12,720 bases of DNA from Rhodospirillales bacterium (GTDB taxonomy: Bacteria > Pseudomonadota > Alphaproteobacteria > Micavibrionales > UBA2020): contig JAHFPI010000008.1 of the NCBI GenBank assembly GCA_023266795.1, positions 1 to 12,720 on the forward strand. The letters run 5' to 3'. Positions 6,258-12,720 of the stretch are shown here, one piece after another; within the stretch, counting starts at the first letter, position 1, and each line of letters begins with the position of its first letter. The notes beneath the pieces are model-generated. The model saw only the letters and a program-made list of their open reading frames with translations. It had not been told where the DNA came from and searched no databases. Both the position numbers and the translations under genes were made by a program.

Positions 6258-7598
6258 ATGGGATTGATTCAGAAAATATTACTCACTGTTGCCGCCTTTG
6301 TTCTGTGCGGCAGCTTGTATGCCGGCGCATTACACGCCGAGCAGATGGACGGCAAAGCTGTGCCGGAAAAGTTTATGCTGGATGGAAGAGAATATACCAA
6401 AGAACGGCTGATTGAAGATTTTATAAATATTGCATTTTCGAAAAAAGATTGGCCGGTGAGTAACGATAGTCAAAATAGCTTTACGAAACGTTCCATAGGA
6501 AAAGTGATTTTTGACTATCTTGTGGGCGCCTCACCACGGGTATGCTGCACGCCTTCTTCCGAAGAAAAGATGCTCAATAGGAGTCAGATACCAGGGTATC
6601 TTTCTCAATTGCCGTCGATGTCTGAATATCTTTTTCGTCCAAATGGTATTCCAAACAGGGAAGGCATATATAAATGGACCCGTCAGAAAGTTGGGATAGG
6701 CTTCGATTGGCCTCAATATACCACGCAGCATTGGGGCGGCGGAATAGGCGTCGGCGTTATAGATCCCGATACAGGCCTTCCCATCCAGTATGTATGCGGA
6801 ATTACAATAGAAAATTGTGAAGATCTATACAAAATAACAAAGGGGGAATACCAAGACATCGTTGATCATATAAACGCCTTGATTCCCGAACTTGAAAAAA
6901 TAACCGGGTTGGATCTGCGCCTGCAAATGCCGGGAGATGAAAACGAAAAAACCGAAAATTACGCACGTATTCGTATAATCCCAGTTAGAACAAACTTACA
7001 GAAAAACTTTTTTAAGATGTACCGCTATGGAATTCTCCCCCCGCCCGATAATTTTCACGTGATCAAGTATGAACCGTATTTCATTGGTGCTGTTTCCTAC
7101 ACAACAGACGTACGCTCTCAGGTTGACGGCTATCTTTTACCGGATGCCGACAATTCACTCGGGCTGTCTACATGCAAAATAATGCCTGTTGTGGGCAGGG
7201 AAATAATGAAGGCTCTGGTTACGGAGTGTTTGTTACGTGCTCTTGGGTTGCCCGACATATCAAAATATAACGACCATGCCATGCTCGGAAACTGGAACAA
7301 AGAATACGATAGTTTTTCTAAACTGGAAGACTTTGATGATCGGGAAGAGGCGCTGCGACTGGTTCCAGACCCCGACCACTTTGTTCCCGATGACGACATT
7401 CCTAAAGAAGCCGAATTCCCAAAAATAGATAAGGACTTACAGGCCTTCATGTCCTTCAGTGACTACGACAAGATGATGGCAAAGCTTTTATACTGTCCCG
7501 CAGTGAAGGCCGGCATGAAAAAAGAACAGGTGCGGGATGTTCTTGTAAAAACTGACGCGTGCTTTTCTAAAGAAAATAAAGGCGAAAGGAATCAATGA
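6258..7598 (+). CDS. Secreted DUF2927-like protein (446 aa), AT-rich, possibly acquired
   Basis: Exported protein of uncertain function. A signal peptide (MGLIQKILLTVAAFVLCGSL onward) ends at a good signal peptidase I site, AHA|EQ near residue 27. The C-terminal half resembles DUF2927: a helix plus GLDL segment (LIPELEKITGLDLRL, 208-222), then VTECLLRALGLPDISKYND (321-339), and near the end FSDYDKMMAKLLYCPAVKAGM (400-420), which parallels the LTxHDxxLLRxLYDPRLxPGM style of that family. The resemblance is from memory and the family has no firm function; a relationship to metallopeptidases has been suggested, but there is no HExxH motif here. Residues 30-200 match nothing I know and hold a CC pair (96-97) and a Gly-rich stretch (160-166). 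The gene is markedly AT-richer than lysA before it and DUF4175 after it, suggesting transfer or relaxed constraint. A weak AGG site precedes ATG 6258. Confidence 0.7.
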   Translation: MGLIQKILLTVAAFVLCGSLYAGALHAEQMDGKAVPEKFMLDGREYTKERLIEDFINIAFSKKDWPVSNDSQNSFTKRSIGKVIFDYLVGASPRVCCTPSSEEKMLNRSQIPGYLSQLPSMSEYLFRPNGIPNREGIYKWTRQKVGIGFDWPQYTTQHWGGGIGVGVIDPDTGLPIQYVCGITIENCEDLYKITKGEYQDIVDHINALIPELEKITGLDLRLQMPGDENEKTENYARIRIIPVRTNLQKNFFKMYRYGILPPPDNFHVIKYEPYFIGAVSYTTDVRSQVDGYLLPDADNSLGLSTCKIMPVVGREIMKALVTECLLRALGLPDISKYNDHAMLGNWNKEYDSFSKLEDFDDREEALRLVPDPDHFVPDDDIPKEAEFPKIDKDLQAFMSFSDYDKMMAKLLYCPAVKAGMKKEQVRDVLVKTDACFSKENKGERNQ

Positions 7599-7762
7599 CA
7601 GATTTTTATGATTTTATAGCCGTTCCTATAATTAACTGGACACCACCCCGCCGCAGGGCGGGGTCTGGCCGCGCGAAGCGCCTTTATAAATGCGGCCTTG
7701 CCGCGCCGGATGCCGCCCTTCGGCGGCATGGCGAACGTATGGTTAATTATTCATATGAATAA
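7595..7762 (+). CDS. Possible small ORF (55 aa) running through the palindromic element
   Basis: The ATG at 7595 overlaps the stop of the preceding gene (ATGA), with AAAGGA four bases upstream, a better site than many real genes here have. It begins MTDFYDFIAVPIINW, then becomes Arg/Ala/Pro-rich (TPPRRRAGSGRAKRLYKCGL) where it crosses three GC-rich stem-loops, and ends at TAA 7760-7762, eight bases into the next gene. Two readings fit. It may be a genuine small gene or coupling ORF. Or the start of a former gene may have been run into the element, which happens to be open in this frame. The composition change inside the ORF favours the second. No family is recognised. Confidence 0.35.
   Translation: MTDFYDFIAVPIINWTPPRRRAGSGRAKRLYKCGLAAPDAALRRHGERMVNYSYE
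7628..7750. repeat. Palindrome-rich element: three perfect stem-loops inside a 9-bp terminal inverted repeat
   Basis: ATAATTAAC (7628-7636) and GTTAATTAT (7742-7750) are exact inverted copies bounding GC-rich DNA. Inside are stem-loop 1, 7645-7652 with 7657-7664 (8 bp, loop GCAG), and an outer pair GGCCGC 7667-7672 with GCGGCC 7692-7697, beside a nested GCGC-GAA-GCGC hairpin (7671-7681). Stem-loop 3 is 7710-7717 with 7722-7729 (8 bp, loop CTTC). There is no T-run, so these are not simple terminators. The layout is that of a small palindromic insertion or REP/MITE-like element. No target duplication is seen, and no second copy occurs in this window, so mobility is inference. Confidence 0.6.
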
Positions 7763-10133
7763 CTTTAAATACCGCTACGTTTTCATCCTCAGCTACCTCA
7801 GCCTGCTATGGGAGCTGTTGTGGAACCGGTTCTGGCCGGCTGTCAGCCTTGTGCTGCTGTTTGCCGCCCTGTCGCTGTTTAACCTGCCGCTGCTTTTCGG
7901 GGCTGGCTGGCATCTCGCCTTTCTGGGATTTTTTGCCGCCGCCCTCGCCGCAACGCTGCTGTGGCGCGTCTCCCCTTTCTCCCTGCCCTCTCCGGCGGAT
8001 GTCGAGCGGCACATGGAAAAAGCCAGCGCGCTCGGCCACCGCCCGCTAGAAACGCTGCATGACACGCCCATAGACGGCCTCACGGAAGAATCGCTGGGAC
8101 TCTGGCAGAAGCACCTGCAAAAAGCCGCCCGCGCCCTCCGCCTGCTGAAAATTTACACCCCGCAGCCCGATGTCGCCAGCCGCGACCGCTGGGCGCTGCG
8201 TCACATGGCGATCATTTTTCTGGCGGTCGGCCTCGTCGTGGCGCAGGGCGATGCGGCGGTGCGGCTCCGTCAGGCGCTCACGCCGGATATCGGCGGCCTG
8301 CTGAACGAAAAAAATATCGCGCTCGATCTCTGGATCACGCCGCCCGAATATACCCATGAAACGGCGGTTTTTCTGGCTACCGCCCAGCAGGGCCTTGTCG
8401 CCCATGATGCACCCCTGCAGGTTCCCGCCGGCAGCGTCCTGAAGCTCCGCCTGTCCGGTATGCGTTATGCCCCCCGGCTGCGTTACACCGGCCAGCCCTA
8501 TGCCCTGACGGAAGCGACGCCGCGCAACTTCACCTTTGAAATGCCGCTGCAGCAAAGCGGGGAACTGAGCCTCGATACATGGTTCAGGAGTCTCGGGCAT
8601 TGGCCGGTGACCGTGCTGCCGGATACCGCGCCGGAAGTCAGCATTTCGCAGACCGACACGACCCCGCGTGCCGCCGTTAAAATCACCTACAAGGCGCAGG
8701 ACGACCACGGCATCACCAAACTGTCCGGCATTGTCGGGACGGACCCGGCTAGTGACAAGACCTTCCGTTTCGATCTCCCGCCCACCAACAGCGCCAATGC
8801 AACGAGCGCGGTGGAAGACCTGACCGCGCATCCGTGGGCCGGATTGCCGGTGACGCTGACGCTGGAAGCGGAAGACAACGTCGGCCATAAAACGACCAGC
8901 GCCCCCGTTGCGCTTGTCCTGCCGGAGCGCAGCTTCACCAACCCCATCGCCCGACGGATCATCGCGGAACGCAAGAACCTGCTGCGGGAGAAGAATATCC
9001 TCAGCCGGCGCGCCGTCGCGGAGAAACTCGCTGAAATCGCCGACAATCCCGCGCTTTATAAAGGCGACATCATCACCTTCATGTCCCTTTCCGTCGCCGT
9101 GAAACGCCTGCTTTACGAGGACAGTGACGATGCCACCGACTCTGTGGTCGGCTTGCTGTGGGATGTGGCGCTCAAGCTGGAGGACGGCGGGCTGTCGCTC
9201 GCCCAGCGGGAGCTGCGCGACTCCCTGCAAAAACTGTCGGAAGCGCTCAACGACAAGACCATGACCAAACAGCAGCTGCAGGACATTCTCGACGACGTGC
9301 AGAAAAAAATGCAGCAGTATATCGAAGCTCTGGCGCAGGAGATGCAACAGCGCCTGCAACAGGGCAAAAAAATGCCCGTCCTCTCGCCGGAGCTGGCGCA
9401 GAAGTTCATGAAGAATATCGACCTCAATAAAATGCTGGAGCAGATGCGCCAGCTGTCGCAGGCCAATTCGCGCGAAAACCTGCAGAAAATGGCCGACAGC
9501 CTCAAAAACGCGATCGACAACCTCGACATGAAAAAATTCGACCAGATGCAGGAAAAGCAGGTGCAGGCCATGGAAGCCCTGCAAAATCTGGAGGAAATTA
9601 TCCGCCGCCAGCAGACCCTGTATGACAGAACCAACAAAACGGACGACGCCGCAGACAGCAAGGACCAGCAGAAGGAACAGTCTGCCCTGCGCGGATTGCT
9701 GGGTCTTGGCCTAAAAAAGTTGGGAGAAGCGGCAGGCGCCATCCCCGACAACTTCGCCAAGGCGGATCAGGCCATGAAGCTCTCCGGCGAGGCGCTCGGT
9801 AAAGGCCAGCCCAAGGAATCCCTGCCGCAGCAGAAAACCGCCCTTGAGGAACTGCAAAAGGGGCTGGACGGCGCAGTCAAGCAGATGGCGCAAGACATGC
9901 AGCAGTCAATCATGTCCTTCGGCATGATGCCGGGCGGCGAAAACTTCGGCGAGGGCTACGATCCGCTGGGGCGCGAGAACGGCAAGCTTAACGAAGGCGA
10001 CGTCAAAATCCCCAGCGAAAAAGAGCAGCGGCGCGTGCAGGAAATTATCGAGGAACTCCGCAACCGCTCCAACGAGCCCAACCGCACCAAAGTCGAGCGC
10101 GATTATATCGACCGGCTGCTGGACCAGTTTTGA
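7755..10133 (+). CDS. DUF4175 / TIGR02302 family membrane protein with long coiled coil (792 aa)
   Basis: Large inner-membrane protein of unknown function, conserved in Alphaproteobacteria. Two hydrophobic helices (about residues 27-46 and 50-70) and a third (149-166) precede a probable periplasmic part with beta-rich ITPPEYTHE and TAPEVSIS segments. A long Gln/Met-rich, low-complexity coiled coil follows (about 476-615, LQDILDDVQKKMQQYIEALA). The end carries family hallmarks: GYDPLGR (734 on) and NRTKVERDYIDRLLDQF at the C-terminus. ATG 7755 is chosen because the known N-terminal pattern (aromatic-rich SLLWELLWNRFWPA) starts right after it; upstream in-frame ATGs at 7698, 7710 and 7728 lie inside the palindromic element. 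No good ribosome binding site precedes 7755, so it may depend on translation arriving from the preceding ORF. In relatives this gene usually follows lysA directly. Confidence 0.92.
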   Translation: MNNFKYRYVFILSYLSLLWELLWNRFWPAVSLVLLFAALSLFNLPLLFGAGWHLAFLGFFAAALAATLLWRVSPFSLPSPADVERHMEKASALGHRPLETLHDTPIDGLTEESLGLWQKHLQKAARALRLLKIYTPQPDVASRDRWALRHMAIIFLAVGLVVAQGDAAVRLRQALTPDIGGLLNEKNIALDLWITPPEYTHETAVFLATAQQGLVAHDAPLQVPAGSVLKLRLSGMRYAPRLRYTGQPYALTEATPRNFTFEMPLQQSGELSLDTWFRSLGHWPVTVLPDTAPEVSISQTDTTPRAAVKITYKAQDDHGITKLSGIVGTDPASDKTFRFDLPPTNSANATSAVEDLTAHPWAGLPVTLTLEAEDNVGHKTTSAPVALVLPERSFTNPIARRIIAERKNLLREKNILSRRAVAEKLAEIADNPALYKGDIITFMSLSVAVKRLLYEDSDDATDSVVGLLWDVALKLEDGGLSLAQRELRDSLQKLSEALNDKTMTKQQLQDILDDVQKKMQQYIEALAQEMQQRLQQGKKMPVLSPELAQKFMKNIDLNKMLEQMRQLSQANSRENLQKMADSLKNAIDNLDMKKFDQMQEKQVQAMEALQNLEEIIRRQQTLYDRTNKTDDAADSKDQQKEQSALRGLLGLGLKKLGEAAGAIPDNFAKADQAMKLSGEALGKGQPKESLPQQKTALEELQKGLDGAVKQMAQDMQQSIMSFGMMPGGENFGEGYDPLGRENGKLNEGDVKIPSEKEQRRVQEIIEELRNRSNEPNRTKVERDYIDRLLDQF

Positions 10134-11164
10134 TGGGAAAGCAGGCAAAAAATCCCCTGATTATCGTATACCACGCCGACTGCATTGACGGCTGCGCTGC
10201 GGCGTGGGTCGTATCCATGGCGCAGGATGCTAAAACAAAAAATAATATTACCTACGTTCCCTATGAACACTTTAACAGCGTCCCCGCCAAAGATAAAATC
10301 CGCGCGGCCATTTCATCCGGCGCGGAGCTTTATTTTGTCGACATCACTCCCGCAAAACATTTTCTTAATGAACTGATGTCATCCCCAAAACTAAAAGCCG
10401 TTCATATCCTTGACCATCATAAAAGCGCAGCGAAGGCGCTGAAGGACTATAAAGCGCCAGTTACAGGAAACAACACGCCCGCGCTGGAAATCCATATCGA
10501 CCCCGTTCAAAGCTCCGCCACCAAAATGATCTGGGAGCATTTGCTCCCTGCGGAAAAACCCCCTGCAATTATTGATCTCATCGCCCTGATGGACGGCAGC
10601 GCCGAAGGGTTAAAAACGCCTGAAGATTTCGCCGCCGCCGCATTTGCGGATTCAAAAGACATCCGGAACATCGACCGTGCCTTCAAAACGCTGCGCGGAC
10701 TGGCCGGCCTGAGCTTCAACGAAATGGCAAAAAGGGGCGCGCCGATCGTCGAAGACCAGACAGCCCGGCTCAATGACCTTCTGGAGAACGCGCCCTTCGT
10801 GCGCCTCCAGATCCTGCCGGATACGGAGCCTGTCAACGTGCCGATCGTGAATGCCAATGTCCGTCATTTCGGCCGTCAGATTTCCGGCCGTCTTGTCGAT
10901 CTGGGTAAAAAAAGCGGCACCGGCGTAGCTTTCATCTGGTTCGTGCAGAAGACGGGAGCCGTCACCCTGAGCATCCGCACCGACGGCACTCCCGATGCCT
11001 GCGCTATCGCGGCGCACCTCCGGCATACGATGGGGATCACGGGTGGCGGCCATCAGGACAACGCCGCCGTGCATTTTTCCTCAATTTTCGAATTCGCAAA
11101 GCATATGCCGGTTCAGACGGCAAAGCCCGCCGTCAAGCCGCCAGCGCCGCCTTCACCCTCTTGA
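10133..11164 (+). CDS. DHH-family phosphoesterase (343 aa)
   Basis: Metal-dependent phosphodiesterase or phosphatase of the DHH/DHHA1 superfamily (RecJ, nanoRNase and related enzymes). Metal-binding motifs occur in order: H14, D16 and D19 in YHADCIDGCAAAW; D70 in FVDIT; D94-H95-H96 in ILDHHKSAA; and D154 in ALMDG. The C-terminal DHHA1 part has LSIRTDG and GGGHQDNAAV (304-313). Motif I reads HADCIDG, as in a subfamily with HxxCxDG that lacks the usual DxDG spacing. The substrate cannot be read; short oligonucleotides or cyclic dinucleotide products are possible. ATG 10133 shares its A with the preceding TGA (TGATG) and lacks its own ribosome binding site, so it is coupled to DUF4175. A Pro-rich tail (KPAVKPPAPPSPS) is encoded where the gene runs 32 bp into the opposing regulator gene. 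Confidence 0.9.
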   Translation: MGKQAKNPLIIVYHADCIDGCAAAWVVSMAQDAKTKNNITYVPYEHFNSVPAKDKIRAAISSGAELYFVDITPAKHFLNELMSSPKLKAVHILDHHKSAAKALKDYKAPVTGNNTPALEIHIDPVQSSATKMIWEHLLPAEKPPAIIDLIALMDGSAEGLKTPEDFAAAAFADSKDIRNIDRAFKTLRGLAGLSFNEMAKRGAPIVEDQTARLNDLLENAPFVRLQILPDTEPVNVPIVNANVRHFGRQISGRLVDLGKKSGTGVAFIWFVQKTGAVTLSIRTDGTPDACAIAAHLRHTMGITGGGHQDNAAVHFSSIFEFAKHMPVQTAKPAVKPPAPPSPS

Positions 11165-11516
11165 TAATCTCTTCGAGCGTGAAGGGCTTGCTGATGACTT
11201 CGTGCGCCAGAAAGTCAAGGTTATGCGCCCGCTGGCGCTGGTTGGCATAGCCGGACATCATCACGATTTTCGTCGCCGGAAAGTCCTTGGCAACCTTCAG
11301 CGACAGCGCGATGCCGTCCAGATCCGGCATGACGATGTCCGTCAGCAGCAAATCGTATTTCTTTTTGCCCAGCGCCTCCAGCGCGGCATTGCCATCCGGC
11401 ACTGCCGTGACCGTAAATCCCGCATAGTTGAGCGCGCGTTCTATGAACTCGCGGACGGAAGGCTCGTCGTCCGCCACCAGAATCGATTTATCTTTATTGT
11501 CTTTAACCGCCGTCAT
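11133..11516 (-). CDS. CpdR-like single-domain response regulator (127 aa)
   Basis: Stand-alone receiver domain with no output domain. The acidic pocket is D16/D17 in LVADDEP, the phosphoacceptor D60 in YDLLLTDIVMPDLDG, the switch residue S88 in MMSGYA and the conserved lysine K110 in VISKPFTLEEI. The stretch GYANQRQRAHNLDFLAHEVISKPF resembles CpdR of Rhodospirillales-type Alphaproteobacteria. CpdR, when unphosphorylated, localises ClpXP and promotes degradation of cell-cycle proteins, and receives phosphate from the CckA-ChpT relay. The receiver call is certain; CpdR identity is a resemblance and could be wrong, since single receivers are numerous. GAGGTGAT precedes ATG 11516. The start is 8 bases after the stop of the zinc-ribbon gene, so the two form an operon. 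The 3' end overlaps the DHH gene by 32 bp on the opposite strand. Confidence 0.88.
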   Translation of the reverse strand: MTAVKDNKDKSILVADDEPSVREFIERALNYAGFTVTAVPDGNAALEALGKKKYDLLLTDIVMPDLDGIALSLKVAKDFPATKIVMMSGYANQRQRAHNLDFLAHEVISKPFTLEEIIKRVKAALAA

Positions 11517-11524
11517 CGATCACC

Positions 11525-12349
11525 TCATTCACCCTTCACCCGCACCTCGATAGTCGAGCCATCCTCCGGCGCGTCATCCAGTTGCAGCTTGACCGGAACA
11601 ACATCCCCGGAAGCAATTTCCGTCGCGCCCGGCTTGAGATCCCATACCTTCATCGCCTTATCCCTGCCGTTTTTCAGCACGACATGCAGCGCCGGATAAG
11701 CTATAGCATGGCCGGTCATATTGGTCATCTTCCCTTCGACAACAAGCGCTTTGCTTTTGCTGTCGATCCGCTGTTCGGCGATCATCTCGCTGATTCTGAG
11801 GCCTTCACCCGGCGCCCTGACATCAAACCCGATTGTTTTATACAACAGGGCCATCTGCGGCCAGTGGCGCAGGATCGGCTTTTGCCCTATAAAAATAACC
11901 GCCAGCGTCAGAAAAACGCACAGCAGAAAAACCAGCCCGCCGAACATGGCAGCGCCTATCCCCAGCGGATTATGCGTGACGACCGGCAGCGCCGACTCCT
12001 GTCGCGCCTTCGGCCTTTTTTCTTCCCGCTCCACGGCGGCGGCAGCGGAGGAACCTGATGAAGAGCTGCGGGAAACGCTCGCCTTGGCATTGCTGACATC
12101 GGACAAAATAGCCTCGAAAGCGGCATCATCCTTCTCCAGAATCGAATCCAGCGCTTCCTTAATGGACTGTGCCGGTTCCGGCGGGGCAACAAACCCCTCT
12201 GCCTCTTTTTGCTGTTCGGGCAGCACTATATCCGGCAGCTGAAACCACGTATGGCCGCACCCGATGCAGCGCACTTCCCGGCCGGTGACACCCAGCATCG
12301 TTGCGTTCAGCTTGTAGCGCTCCCGGCATTCCGGACAGGTTAAAATCAT
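11525..12349 (-). CDS. MJ0042-type zinc-ribbon, DUF3426 membrane protein (274 aa)
   Basis: An N-terminal zinc ribbon with two CxxC pairs (C5/C8 in LTCPECRERY, C28/C31 in VRCIGCGHTW) is followed by an acidic and Ser/Ala-rich linker (about 40-125), one transmembrane helix (about 131-154, FGGLVFLLCVFLTLAVIFIG) and a C-terminal DUF3426 domain (about 160-274, ending in VPVKLQLDDAPEDGSTIEVRV). The zinc ribbon should be cytoplasmic and DUF3426 periplasmic. The function of the family is unknown; position beside ftsE is common in Alphaproteobacteria (family knowledge), hinting at a division or envelope role. GAGG lies eight bases before ATG 12349. First gene of an operon with the CpdR-like regulator. 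The family assignment is firm from the MILTCPxC start and overall layout. Confidence 0.9.
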   Translation of the reverse strand: MILTCPECRERYKLNATMLGVTGREVRCIGCGHTWFQLPDIVLPEQQKEAEGFVAPPEPAQSIKEALDSILEKDDAAFEAILSDVSNAKASVSRSSSSGSSAAAAVEREEKRPKARQESALPVVTHNPLGIGAAMFGGLVFLLCVFLTLAVIFIGQKPILRHWPQMALLYKTIGFDVRAPGEGLRISEMIAEQRIDSKSKALVVEGKMTNMTGHAIAYPALHVVLKNGRDKAMKVWDLKPGATEIASGDVVPVKLQLDDAPEDGSTIEVRVKGE

Positions 12350-12430
12350 AAAACCGCCTCAAAAAATAGGTAGTATAGGTTCCTGAATAAGGATAACATG
12401 CAAAATATCCTAATGATAGAGGCAGGACAC
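12350..12430. promoter_or_regulatory. AT-rich divergent intergenic region between the zinc-ribbon gene and ftsE
   Basis: Eighty-one bases separate the two divergent starts, so promoters for both must lie here or inside the genes. TAGTATAGG (12371-12379) and TATCC-type sequences are -10-like, but no convincing -35 partner is present. A 5-bp inverted repeat (GGATA 12391-12395, TATCC 12406-12410) is too short to interpret. An AAGGA site at 12389-12393 precedes an in-frame ATG at 12398, a possible longer start for ftsE. Confidence 0.35.
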
Positions 12431-12720
12431 ATGGCTTTGGTCAGTTTTTCCAATATCGGCTTGCGCTACAGCACCGGCGCGGAAGTACTGCATGACATAA
12501 ATTTTGAGCTGGAAGCAGGTTCTTTCCACTTCCTGACGGGTCCCAGCGGCGCGGGCAAGACATCACTGATGAAACTCCTCTATATGGGGCAAAAACCGAC
12601 CCGTGGGATTATTTCCATGTTTGGCCGCGACATGTCCACAATGTCGCGCAAAGCCATGCCCGAGATCCGCCGCCAGATCGGGGTGGTCTTTCAGGATTTC
12701 CGCCTGCTCAACCATCTCTC
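12431..12720 (+). CDS. ftsE: Cell-division ABC transporter ATP-binding protein FtsE; N-terminal 96 residues, 3' end outside window
   Basis: ATPase subunit of FtsEX, which sits at the division site on the cytoplasmic face and regulates peptidoglycan hydrolases at the septum. LVSFSNIGLRYSTGAEVLHD is the ABC N-terminal strand region. Walker A is GPSGAGKT (37-44) within FHFLTGPSGAGKTSLMKLLY, the FtsE-typical form. VVFQDFRLL (86-93) contains the Q-loop glutamine Q88. The signature motif and Walker B fall beyond the edge. ATG 12431 is chosen because FtsE proteins begin immediately before this strand and GAGG lies eight bases upstream. In-frame ATGs at 12398 (with AAGGA upstream) and 12413 would add 11 or 6 residues and cannot be excluded. 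Other ABC ATPases such as LolD are less likely, given FHFLTGPSGAGK and the zinc-ribbon neighbour. Confidence 0.9.
   Translation, partial: MALVSFSNIGLRYSTGAEVLHDINFELEAGSFHFLTGPSGAGKTSLMKLLYMGQKPTRGIISMFGRDMSTMSRKAMPEIRRQIGVVFQDFRLLNHL

Noticed and set aside
7645..7664. Intrinsic terminator after the DUF2927-like gene
   Set aside because: The 8-bp GC stem is strong but is not followed by a T-run, and the next genes overlap in a way that implies transcription continues.
7645..7729. CRISPR array or tRNA in the hairpin-rich stretch
   Set aside because: No repeated unit with spacers. The stems do not form a cloverleaf and no tRNA-conserved loop sequences are present.
7698..7754. Upstream in-frame ATGs (7698, 7710, 7728) as the DUF4175 start
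   Set aside because: They fall inside the hairpins of the palindromic element, have no ribosome binding site and add 9-19 residues (MPRRMPPFGG onward) that do not belong to the family's N-terminus.
8046..9584. Long minus-strand ORF (512 codons) opposite the DUF4175 gene
   Set aside because: Histidine-, leucine- and arginine-rich translation with no family features. It is the mirror of a GC-rich, strongly biased real gene whose coiled coil and C-terminal hallmarks are clear on plus.
11582..12242. Plus-strand ORFs opposite the zinc-ribbon/DUF3426 gene
   Set aside because: Shadow frames without family features; the minus-strand gene has two CxxC pairs, a membrane helix and DUF3426.

Overview
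The window looks like chromosomal core DNA of an alphaproteobacterium. The main evidence is the gene content: a giant NAD-dependent glutamate dehydrogenase, the tlpA / small lipoprotein / lysA / DUF4175 (TIGR02302) neighbourhood, a CpdR-like single-domain response regulator, and an MJ0042-type zinc-ribbon/DUF3426 membrane protein divergent from ftsE. I cannot fix the order or genus. Most genes are GC-rich. One gene (6258-7598) and its flanks are clearly AT-richer.

Layout. (1) 1-3799, all on the minus strand: the N-terminal third of NAD-glutamate dehydrogenase (runs off the left edge), a strong intrinsic terminator, an AhpC-type peroxiredoxin with its own leader, and a tightly coupled rluD-like/terD-like pair. 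(2) 3800-4173: a 41-bp divergent spacer and a YggU/DUF167 gene on plus, convergent with (3) a membrane-anchored TlpA-type thioredoxin on minus (4181-4723). (4) 4776-11164, plus strand, one probable transcription unit: small LptM-like lipoprotein, lysA (ATGA overlap), a secreted DUF2927-like protein, a 55-codon ORF crossing a palindrome-rich element, the DUF4175/TIGR02302 membrane coiled-coil protein, and a DHH phosphoesterase (TGATG overlap). (5) 11133-12349, minus strand: DUF3426 zinc-ribbon protein and CpdR-like regulator; the regulator overlaps the DHH gene tail-to-tail by 32 bp. (6) 12431 to the right edge, plus: ftsE, partial.

Functional themes are amino-acid metabolism (glutamate catabolism, the last step of lysine synthesis), oxidative and envelope stress (peroxiredoxin, TerD, TlpA), rRNA modification, and cell-cycle/division functions (CpdR-like protein, FtsE).

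No complete new defence or mobile system is visible. The least ordinary part is 6258-7762. An AT-rich secreted gene of a poorly characterised family sits inside an otherwise conserved cluster. It is followed by a ~123-bp GC-rich element of three perfect stem-loops bounded by a 9-bp AT-rich inverted repeat, and an ORF stays open through the element and overlaps both neighbours. This resembles the small palindromic elements of other Alphaproteobacteria (such as the Rickettsia palindromic elements) in style. No relationship can be shown from this window alone. No stretch longer than 300 bases lacks a gene.
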